The position numbers and the translations under genes are program-made. 64,000 bases of DNA, from contig JBAMDO010000169.1 of assembly GCA_037074765.1 (NCBI GenBank), positions 1 to 64,000 of the forward strand, written 5' to 3'. The notes beneath the pieces were generated by a model. It saw nothing but the letters and a program-made list of their open reading frames with translations. It made no database searches and was not told the DNA's origin. The stretch is from Mansonella perstans (lineage: Eukaryota > Nematoda > Chromadorea > Rhabditida > Onchocercidae). This document shows, one piece after another, positions 14,401 to 26,200 of the stretch (positions are counted from its first letter, which is position 1; each line of letters starts with the position of its first letter).

Positions 14401-17172
14401 GGATTTTGAATTATGAAATTATCAAGTCGTCCGGAATGCTTCTGCCAAGCTCAGCTAGGATGTAGCAAAGAAATTTTTGCCATCGAGATACAGCTAGCAA
14501 ATAATTTTTGATAAGAATTTGCTATTGAAAGAAAATTTCCAATAAATGGAACAGATTGAATTAAATACCCCGAATTCAAATTTTTACCATTAATTGGTTA
14601 ATTAATTGAATGACTCAGATGGAAAATTATTGTAATATGAATTTTTTTCCTTTCGTAACTAGCATAATCGAAAATAGTATTGTATGAAAATAGTAAGTTA
14701 TTTAGGCGGAACATTTCTTTCATAACATGTAACGTAACGTGCGTCAATGTCAAATGATTTTGTGAAAAAAAATTTTTATTTTTCAAAATTTACAAAATTT
14801 TAAAAGTTCTTTGAATTTTCATTTTTGTATCAAAAAACAAAATGCACAAGAAAAATTTATGGAAAAATTCTTTGCTTATTGCAATTTTTAAAGCATTTTA
14901 AACTTTTGTGTTCAAATTTCGAAAATTTTTCAAATCTTCAATTTTAAGAAAAAATTCATCCAACAATTGACTAAGAAATTTCATTTTTTCCTAAAAACAT
15001 TTTGTTTTTTTTTCATAATTTTACTTTCAAATTTGCTCAAATGTATTTGCATTATGAATTTTGGACAAAATTTGTGCAGTATGCATTTTGAGCAAATTTG
15101 ATAATTTAATATTCATTTTTAAAATTTCAATTCTTTTATTTGTTTTTCAAAAATTGTCAATTAGCGGCATTGATGTTTTATTTTTTCGTTTTTCTCTTTT
15201 TTTTTGTTTTGTTACTTGGAATCAAAAATCATCAGATTGATTAATAAATCGTTCAATTTCAACTTTATTTTCTTATTTTAAAAATATGAAGGAAATAAGC
15301 AAGAGGAAGAAAGAAAGAGAGAAAAAATGCGAAATAGAAGGCGCAGACGGATAATAATTAATTTAAATTAATTTTATTGCCTAAAATATTTCTTTTATGT
15401 TATCTTTTAAACTTAAAACATATTGCTTTAATTTTTCTTATTTGTTTGAAAAAACCAAAACACGCACACATATACAAAAATAACAATAAATAAACAACAA
15501 AAAAAAAGTGCCCAAAAAGCTTCACAAGATATTTATTTTATTTTTTTACCATTTATTTTATTTTTTGTACATTTTTTGAACTGTCATAAAAAATTTTTTC
15601 TTTTTCAAAACAGTTTTTTTCTTCAAAAAATACAAAAGCAAAAAGGAAAGGCTTTTTTTATTTTTTTTTAGTGCAATCAATTTCATATTACAATTAACAT
15701 TATCGTTTTTCACATTCAACTGTAAATTTCCATATGTTAAAATTTTTTTTTTTAATTTGAAATACATATGTACGTTTTGGTATAAAAGTGAAAAATTTTT
15801 TGGTTTCTAATTAACATTTTTCAAATTGATTTTGTGCCTGCTTAAAAAATTTTTTTTACATTTTTAAAATATTTAAAACCAAAAAAAAAATGAATATTTG
15901 TTAAAATTTTTTAATATTGTTAAATTTTTAAAATTTCAATAAAGTTTTACCTACATTTCAGATTATTTACCTTTCGCTTTTTTTCAATTTTATTCCACAA
16001 TTCTTCTTCATATCTTCATATACCGGGTGCTTCTTCAGGGATATTTTCTCTTAACTATTTTCACTTGACAGCTTTTTTTTTTGGTAAATTTGATAGATTG
16101 GAAATTTTTAGCAATTTTCATTGCTATACTTATCCAAATTTTTCTCTCAATGTACTTATTTTTGATAATTTTTGCTAACTATTTGCTGCTGATGCTTCGT
16201 TTAATTTTATTTCACAAAAAAATTCCATTTTCACTTTTTTTCTTGCTGATATTTTATTTTTGTTGAAAAAAATACCGCTTTTGCATAATTAGTAATTTTT
16301 GATTAATTTGTTTCATTTAAAATAATTTTATCGATTTCATCATCAGTACATAATTATTTCTGTATGTTTCCTATTCGTTGCAATTTGAGCAATTTCACTT
16401 CTTCATGATCATTTAATTAAATTTAGCAGTTTTCAGCACGCAAATTATGATTTTTTCTTTTTATTGAAATTTAAAATTTTTTGAACAAATTTAAATTTTT
16501 GCGCTTTTTTTCTTCATAGATGAATCTTGCTATTTTTTTTTTGACTATAAATTAAAGTTGAAAATCATGAAGGAAGAAATAGATGAAAGAAAAGAATAAA
16601 AAATGTTGACAAAAAGACAAATAGGTGACAGTTTTTTTTCTAAATAATTCGAAAGATGTTGGACTGTTTTTTTTTTCCTCTCTTTTTTTACAATAACATC
16701 TAAAATTAAAATTTTTTTTACAATTTCTTTTCTTTCTTGTTTTGCTTTTGAATTCTACAAATATTTAGTGAAATCCCGCAAAAAAAAATTTCATTGTTAA
16801 AAATGAAAATTTTTTTCCTTTCTTTTAGTCCCTGTAAATACAAGAAAGGAATTTTATCAAATGTAAAATTAAAATTTAAATTGGAAAAATTGGCAGGTTA
16901 CATTTGAAGTAAATTAAATGCAATCAATAGCTTTTTTTCTTTTTTTTTATAGCAATGATAGTAAGTGATAGTTTATTTATTGTTAATTGTTTTAAAATTT
17001 ACTGCGTTAGTTTCACCGTAAGAAAAAATAGTGAAATATTTGCTACAGTAATGTTTGCTAACATCATGCGATTGTAAATGTTTTTTTTTCTATATTGTTA
17101 AAAATTTATGCAAATTTCTAATTTTTTCACAAGTGAATGTATGTGCACATCTACGTCTTGTCTGTACGGATA

Positions 17173-17217
<45 letters not shown>

Positions 17218-17218
17218 T

Positions 17219-17259
<41 letters not shown>

Positions 17260-20200
17260 CATTTGAGTTTAAATTAATGAAAGAATTTCAAAAATTACGA
17301 TAGCCTCAACTAAATCTCTAAATATTTTCTAATTTGACAACATCTTTAGATTTTTTTTCTTTTTCTTTTGAAGCAATTTGAATATTTATGAACAGTTTTG
17401 AAATAATTTAATTTGTTATTGAGTCATCGCTTTTTTCTAATAGATTAAACTTATCGATTATTGCTTGAATATTTTCTTAAGTATTTCAATGATTGTATAC
17501 GAGACACTATTATTTCTTTCTTTTTTTCTTTTTTTTGTTTCCAGGCTGGAAAAAAGTTAAGCCAATTTAAAAATTAATTAAACGATATTGTTCGAAAAAA
17601 GTTATCATCAATGAAGTCTTATCAGTATCAGTTACTGTCATTATTGTCTAATTATATTTTACAAATTATATTTCTGTTCACTGCACCAATTATAACTATC
17701 AATATAATACAAGCAAAAAATATTAATGATTCATCTGCTGATATTACAACGATCAGTACTACTGGTAATAATTTTGGGAATCAAAATTCAGTAAATTATG
17801 ATACTGATAGTTATCAGCATTCAGTGGGTACGGTATCGAAAAGTATAACACCAAAAAAACTTGAAAATTCAGTTATTGATGATGAATTCACTTTAACTGC
17901 ACATAAACAACACCACTACCATCATCATCGCCACGAAGAACAGGAACAACAACAACAGCAACAACAACAACCACAAGGACAACAACGACAAAAACAACAA
18001 AAACAGGAAAACGAAAATGAAAGAATAAATAACGGAGGGAATTCTAATACTATAACTGTTGCTGCTACAAGTGCAAATAACGCTGCTGATCGTAAACAAC
18101 AACAAAATTTGACAAATTTGATAGATTTTCCACTAATTATTCCCGTAAATTATTCCGTGAACAAAGAATTCGCATTATTTATTCGTTCGATAACAAATAA
18201 ACACAATTTCCAATCATTAATTAATCAACTGATTCATAATGATAGTAGTAGTAGTATTAATAGTAATAAATGGGAAATTTTGTATCAACGAAGGACTAAA
18301 CTAAACGACATTAGCAATAATCGACAAAAACGCTGGACAGATAATACTATTGGTAATGAAACATTTAATGCATCAATACCAATAGGTTATCAACCACCAA
18401 CCATTGCCTCTGATAAAAGCCTAACATCATCAGATTATCAGATTTATGATACTGATGATAGTGATAGTCGATTTCGAATACCAGTGGAAAATATTATTAT
18501 TATGGGTAATGATGCAGATGATGATGATAATGGTGATATTTTCAATACAACATTTCATGTTGATGATGATATCGAAACAAGGGATAGTTATGAAGCGATG
18601 AATTCCATTGAAGAGAATAGCAATGAGAATGGAAATACGGGAATGGGAATTGTTCGAGTAGAGTCAGAAATAATACCAACAGATAGTATTGAAAATATTG
18701 AAAGTGGTGTAAAATCAACGAGAACCGGAATGGCTAAAACAAGCAGAATGACTAAAACGGAAAATGGAAAAGATGAAAAATGGGATAAATTGGAAAAATT
18801 AAAAGAAATTATGGATGAAAATTTGTTGAAAACCGTAATGATTGGGGCAAAAAATCATATGCAGCAAGAAGATGAAATAGATTTGGTGAGGATTATGAAA
18901 AATTTTAATTTCAAATTTTGCAAAAAATTATAGGGAACAATTCAAGAGATGAGAATTTCGGACGATCCTAATGATGCTGCAATTGCATGCGATGATGAAA
19001 CTGTGAGTCTAATTTTATCAATTATCAGAATATGGTAGGTAATCGGGATGAGTTTTTTTTTTTTCTTTTTTTTACTTTTTTTTGCGATTTATAATAAAAT
19101 TTTGGAATTTTCAAAATTCGCTTATAGCAAATAAAAATGCCTTTAAAAAATTTTTGAAAATTCACCATTCATTAGCACATACATATATGTTTTTGTACAA
19201 ATTATTACCAAAATTCAGAAGTTATTAAAGTTTTAATTTAAAAAAAAAAATCTTGATAATTAAGTAAACATTCCATTTCTTTTTGCCATTTAGTGGAAAA
19301 GACGAAAAATGAAGTCGTTAAAGGTAAACAAAAAATCTGCTTTGTTTCATTTTTATTTGATCAATGCTATTGTTATTATTGTCGTTGTTGTTGTTTGTTG
19401 TTGCTTGTTGTTGTTCGTTGTTGTTTGTTGTGTTTGTTGTTGTTGTTTTGTTATTATTATTATTGTTGTTGTTTATTTGTGCATTTTTCATCTAAATATC
19501 AAACTTGCTTAGCTATTTTTCAGTAAATAAACATTTCCTTTGCATGTTTGTAGAAGTCGGAAAAGATTTTCCAAAAAAAAAATTGCTCTTTTTATTTCAG
19601 ATGCAATATTTTCAAAAAACTTTTGTACTCATCGAGCTAATTAATTAGCAAAGAAAAAAGAAAAAATGTATTGGATCAGTTGCGCTAATTAATTAGCATG
19701 ATGTATAAGTGTTATATCGTCTAAATAATGCTTGCAATATATTCATTTATTTAAATCTTATCTTCTTTTTAAATCCAAAATTTTTAAAATTTATTCTATA
19801 AATTGGAATATTGAATGATTTTTATTTTTAGGAAGGCAGTGGTGTGCAGGAAGAAGAAGAACTACGAGAAATTGGTTGGTCCTAACATTATAACATTTTT
19901 TTCTAGACTTTCTAAATCGTATTGTTCAGAAATTCTTCATGAAATTTCAAGCTAAAAATTAATTTAAAAAAAAAATGATTTTAAAGCAAGCCAACGTAAT
20001 CAATTTGGTTGGAAAAAAATTTTATTAAGCATAATGGATTTGATGAAATTTTCAGAACTTTTTATTATCCAATGATTTTGAATAGAAATTTAACGAAAAA
20101 AGAAAATTAAAATTCGGAAAAATGTACAACTGCTGTTAGATACTTAAGCTTAACCTTTTTCCAGAAAATCTCTTACGCAATTCAGCTTTTAATATTTAGT

Positions 20201-23200
20201 GCTGCTAATCAGAATATTTTTGGTTCTTTTTTTCTTTAATAAAAGTAATTTACATTTTAACTTTTCTAACACTTTTTATGATGCTCATTTTTTCAAGCAA
20301 TGTTTGTAAAATTTTGCAGAAAAATTGGACAAAACAATAATTACAACATCACAGCCATCTTCTATGCTTACATCTGCGGATCATCTACGTGGTATGTCAA
20401 ATTAATCAAGAAAAATGTTGTTTTATTAAATCTTTTTCATATGATAATTAGTTTTTACCAATTAATCAATTAATTTTAAGTCCACTTAGTTTTTCATACC
20501 TTAAAAGTTTTAGCTCATCTATGGCTAACATTTTTTGATTTAAAATGATTTATGGTTTAATTTTTTGAAAAATGAAAAAAATGCAACAAAAAATTGAAAT
20601 TTTCATCGTTAATTTTATTTTCTAAATTTTTAATGATTTATTGGAGCTAGCGCATTTTTTTGAAATTCACAAATTTTTAGCCTACAAAAAAAATGGATTA
20701 CAATATAAATTTTTGGAAAAAAAAAGAATCAAACCTCTTAATTGACTTAAAATTTATCTTTATTAAAAAATTACTGAAAATTTTACAAATTTCAATTAGT
20801 ATCGAAATTTTTGCTGTATTTTTAAAAGTACGTTTTTTTTTTTTTCCCCCGTATATAGTAATTTCCAGATGAACATAATGATTATCATTACCCATATTCT
20901 TTCTCCTTTTCATCTTACTCTTCATCTGCTGACCACAATGACCAGTTTATTTTTGGCAAATATGTAGATAATTTAATTTTACCCCCTTCCTATGTAACTA
21001 CTGTTACGGACAGTATACCGGAGCGTATAATTTCGATTATTTCATTAATGGAACAATTTCAATTATTGAAGCAATAACAAAAATTCATGAACTTCGGAAT
21101 AACTACGGCAATGTACCGGCGGTGGTTTGGCATTTAGTAGATTCAGTCATGCAAACGCAGAGAATGACAATGAATAAATTAATAGATGCAAATGCATGCT
21201 CGTTGTTGTATGACATATTCCACATATTTTTGTCGTTGCTTTTTATGGTTGATAATAGAAAGTTGTTCAAAATAATTGATTAATTATTTAATTACTCACA
21301 TTTATATTCATTTAATTTTTTTTTATTGTAGCAAGCATGAAAAATAATTTATTTCCTCTTTGTGAATATTATGTAATTACTTAACTTTATTTTTTAAATT
21401 TAATTCATAAATCATTTAAATCATAATTTTCTTTTTCTTTTGAAATTAGTAAATTATACTAAATTAACGGAAATGGTAACTATTGCAAATTTGGCTTACC
21501 ATGAATTTTGAAATTTTGTAATGCTTAAAATTTTCATCTTCTGTAGTTTTTGTAATTTTTAATAATAGTAAGGTTATAATGGTTAATAACAAATTGGTAT
21601 TAACTAAGCTAATGATGTTATAATTGGTATAACTGATACTAGATAGCAAGCTTGGATTCAATAATGTTTTTTTCCTGATCATTTTAAATGGTAACATTTC
21701 AATGTTGGATAGGGCGGAGTGATTTGCAAATTATCAATGCTTGTAAGAATTTTTTTCTCCTTATCTTTTCACTTTATCAATCATAAATTTAGCGAGAAAA
21801 AATTTTTTTTTCTAGAAAAGGGTGATAAAGGTGATAAGGGTGATCGAGGTGAACCGGGACCACCAGGACTAACTGGTCCGAAAGGAGAACCTGGAACAGT
21901 TAGTAAACTTTTGCATCTTTTTTCCTTGTTTTTTATAATTAACCGGTGAACATAATTAATGAAGAAAAACTAAACCATTTTCTAATAAATGCTGTAGCTT
22001 TAGTGTCCTGCCACCTGCCAGCCAGGACGTGATGGACGCGATGGTAGACCTGGAATGGCAGGAGAAATGGGACCAATGGGACCACCCGGCCCACAAGGAT
22101 CTCCTGGGCTACCAGCTCAGGCATTACAAGAAGGATTAGGAGGAGTGCAAACTATTGTTGGTCCTACAGGACCGCAAGGACCACCTGGACCAATGGGTTA
22201 GCGTCCATTACTTTAATTTTATATAATAAATATTTTCAGGAATTTATCATTAGTGATAAAATAATAGCTCAGCATTTTAGGGCCGAGAGGACCACCAGGA
22301 CCACCGGGTGTCGGAGAGCCAGGATTTCCTGGACCTCCGGGAGTTCCAGGTCGCTGTGAAAGATTGCATCCTGAAGATATCGAGCGGATCATTAGCGATC
22401 CTCGAATTAAGGTTTGGGACTACATTTTTTGCCACAATTCTTTTTTTTGCAGAAATTTGATTTAAAAATTCTCAATCAACTAAAAGGGAAGCTGGAATTA
22501 AGCTGGCTAATTATACGCTAAATTAAGCAGTAATTAATAATTGCAGGGTGAAAAAGGCGATTGTCTACCGGGGATGCCGATTAGTCGTCCAGGGGAAACG
22601 TCACCATATCAACATCGTTATACAATGAGAGGCCAGAAAGGTTAATTATAATAACAATTATTGATAATTATAGCATGAATTTTCTGTAAAAATCAATAAT
22701 TGAAATTTAGGTTAAGTCAATAATTTATTTTGCAGGTGAACGTGGTGAAACAGGACGAATGGGTCCAATGGGTCCGATGGGTCCAATGGGTCCAACTGGA
22801 CAACCAGGACCGCCCGGTCCAGCTGGACCAACTGGGCCAGCTTATCCACAACCAACGCATGTTGCGCCTGGAGGAGTAAAAATATTTGCAAAACTGGAAT
22901 TAAAAAAATTAAAGCAAAAAAGATTATTAAAAAGACAAAAGAAAAGTAGTAGGAAATAAATTCATTAATTCGCTCAAAAAAAACTCCAATGTTTAGGCCA
23001 ATGTTAGCCGAAAAAAAAACATTAGGTCTTTCTAATCGATTCAAATTTCAATAAATTTCGGTAAAACATAATATAAACTTCTAAAGCATATTCGAAAAAA
23101 ACTTTTAGTTTTAAAAATTTCTTCAAATCTTATTTAGTTTTAAAAAAGTTTGTTTATTAGATACATTATTATTATTTTCTTCATCATAGCTAATTATTAC

Positions 23201-26200
23201 AGTTGCTTTCTCACAAAAAAAAAAAATCTAATAGATAAAAGTGAAAATTAAAAGTTTTTATAAGTATTTAACTGTCATTAATTAACTCATCTTCTACTTT
23301 GTATTTTTTTCGATAGGTTCAAGTATATCCGACTACAGTTGAATTGTTCTCCGCATCAAATGGTATGCCCATTGGTTCGCTTACATTTTGCATATCAAAT
23401 CAGCAGTTATATATACGAGTTAATGGTGGCTTCAGAGATATTAAAGTTTGTAATTTTTAAATTAACATTTTAAAAAAATTCAATTTTATATTTTTTTGAA
23501 AAAAAGTTCATTTTTTAACATACTAAATTAACAATAATTATATAAATGACGGTAAATTTAAGTCGCTTTTTTTCATTAATATATCAAAATTTTAAAAATT
23601 TCTCAAAAAAAATTCAATTTTAAAATTTGAAATGGAATTCCAGTGTTTTAATCACTTGGTTTAATTTTAATAGTTTAATTTTAATCATTTTCAGCTTGAA
23701 AATTTCCATCCAGTTACGCAACATCGTCCAACAGTTGTAAGTTTAATTTGGTGACATTTTTTTTCACTTAATTATTTTAATTTCATTCACTATTATTATT
23801 ATTATTCAATCGTGCTTATTAATTATTTTTTTATCTTTTTTTTCCATCACGAAAAGTAACGAAAATGGCCTAATGCTCTTGGCCTATTGCTAACAATATC
23901 CTATTGCTATTTTTTAAAATGGCCTATTGCTATTGAAAAAAAAATAAAAAATTTTTTTTATAAAATTTATTTTAAGAAAAATTATCATATGAACAAACTA
24001 GTATTCGTGATGACCAATTTTCAATAAGCTCAAATTGATAATTTAAATTAATTAATCATTTGTTTTTAAATATACTTAATTAGACATTGTGGTACTATTA
24101 GAAGTGAATTTTTATTTTGCTTTTTTTTCAGATAAAAAAAAATGGAATAAAAAATGAAATTTCTGTAATATTTCCGATTTGTTTTTCTTTTTTTCTTTTC
24201 GAACTGTAAAATTTATAAGTTTTACTTAGAAAATATTATTTAACTTTGATTGAAAACAGTATTCTTGCGATTGTTGGTTGTAGTAGGAAGAAACATTTAT
24301 TAGAAAATGTGTCGTTCAAAATTGAATAAATAATTTAGGAAATTGAATTTGCATCACCAAACAAAAATTTCATGCAATATTGGGTAAGTGCATTATTTGA
24401 TTAAGCTATTCTTTTAGATGTTTGTCGCAGTCAATAAATTGATAGTATTGGTAAAGCTTACTTGTAATGATATTTGTGATGCTGCTACTGATACTGTTCG
24501 CTGATATTTGTCAGTGTTTTTTTTCGTCTGCTTTTTTTTCAAAAAAAAAAAGGAGAAAATTTTTGAAATGTTTCCGGAAATTTTGTGAGTAATTTTTTAT
24601 ATCATTTTTCAATTTTCATATTTTGAAATTCCTAAAAATTTTCTTTTCATAGTTGGGTTATTTCCGGAATAATTTTTTGTCTTATTTTCTCCACTTGATA
24701 AATATATCAAAGCAATTGATTAAAAAGTACTTACTTAGGCAATGCATTTCAAATTATTCCGAATTAATTTTCGATCGAAAAAAAACAACTCACTAGAATT
24801 TATGATATATGATTTTATTTTTTTGTGATTATAGTAAAGAAAAAAGGAAAAACTAACAACAGTAATTTTGCTATACTTAATTTAAGACTTAGTCCAAATA
24901 AATGCTTCCCGATAACAACCGATTCCGGATTTTAACAACCATATTTTCGCATCAACCCAGCCAAAATAATCCATTAAGAGACGCTCGAAAGAGAATTAGT
25001 TATCTTAAATTTTGCCCAGATATTTTTCTATTTCCCTTTTCTCCCATCTCCCCCTCCTCCTTTCTCTCCTCCGGCAAAAAAAGGAAAAAATTAACTTAAA
25101 AGTGTTCAGTGATACGTGTAAGTCACAGAAAGATATATGTTAGAATTCAGGAGGCATTTGTAATTTCGAAACTTTTAAATCTTAATAAAACTTTTCCCTA
25201 GATTAATAAATAAAATTGAAATAAAGCAAGAGCAGGAAAAAGAACAAATTGCTTTGCATAATTTATCTAAAAGTATTCACCTGATAATTGTTATCGAAGT
25301 ATTTACTATTATTTTTCATTGAACAATTAACAAATAAAGTAGCAGTAATAGCAGTAGTAGTAGTAGTAAATACTATTAATGCGTATTCCATATTTTTGAT
25401 AGTTGAAATTATAACTGTATAATATTATCAAAAGCAACACATATGCTGCCGGAATGAAATAAGCGATTTATGATTAAGTAAATTTTCCTTCCTCTTATTT
25501 TGTTTTTTTTTTCTTCAACCGGATTTATTATTATTTTTTATTGAATAATTAGCAAATGAAGTAGTAATAGTAGTAGTAGTAGTAATAACTACTACTTGAG
25601 TATTCCATATTTTTGATAATTGAAATTATAATTGTGCAATTTTATCAAAAGCAACACTTATGTTGAAATATTTTTAAAACAAGCTTTAGCAATATGGAAA
25701 TTTTAACCAAATCAAATTGCTTAATTAAAAATTATGACTGCATACTGAATGGAAAATATAATTTACAAATTTTTTGTTAAAAGGCTTTTTTTCGGTGAAA
25801 AATGGTAAAAAAAATTTTTTAATTATAATATTTGCTGGTGATTCTATGATAATACAAGAATTTTTTAATCACAAAATTTATCAATTTATCAAGCATTAAG
25901 TAATTTTTATTTTTCTCAAGCTTATTAATATTTAAGAAATGCGCTATCATATCCAGCTTATCTTTTTTTTTTAAATATACACATTATCTTCTAAAGCACC
26001 TTTTCTTTTTTTTAAATCAATTCCGAAATGCTTTATAGTCAGTGCTTCGTTCCGTTTCCGTCGAACTCCATTTGCAGCAAGTTTTTAGGAAGAATCATAC
26101 AAATCAGGAATACAACATCATACTCGTTTGATATCCGAGCAAACACGGTTACCGCATATCCGGATGCCTCCACATATTCCTAATCACTCATATCAATTAG

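Larger units (their letters stand above)
3943..17540 (+). other. cle-1: giant cle-1 intron, AT-rich, with simple repeats
   Basis: No exon, RNA gene or transposon open frame was recognisable in about 13.6 kb. The sequence is dominated by T runs and pyrimidine tracts (4000-4420, 5830-5850, 5930-5960, 6170-6240). It also contains a 35-base T-rich tandem repeat at 4161-4265, a 49-base tandem repeat at 8466-8665, and a GT microsatellite at 17175-17258. Short open frames here are low-complexity Phe/Leu/Lys strings. Confidence 0.7.
23737..26088 (+). other. cle-1: cle-1 intron with duplicated AGT-repeat segment
   Basis: Non-coding. It carries a triple GGCCTATTGCTAT repeat at 23866-23935 and a diverged direct duplication at 25304-25448 / 25527-25666. 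A less AT-rich patch around 24900-25080 has an open frame that cannot be spliced into the gene in any phase. Confidence 0.7.

Noticed and set aside
21719..21949. 76-codon + frame starting before the first collagen exon
   Set aside because: Only the part from 21816 is collagen; the 5' part reads through the intron, and an acceptor TTTCTAG separates them.
21939..23044. - strand open frames of 61 and 110 codons over the collagen exons
   Set aside because: Antisense of Gly-X-Y repeats, which lack stops on the other strand; no nematode gene features.
24902..25099. 65-codon frame in a less AT-rich patch of the cle-1 intron
   Set aside because: No phase allows splicing from the upstream acceptor-like CTTAG without a stop, and no domain is recognisable.
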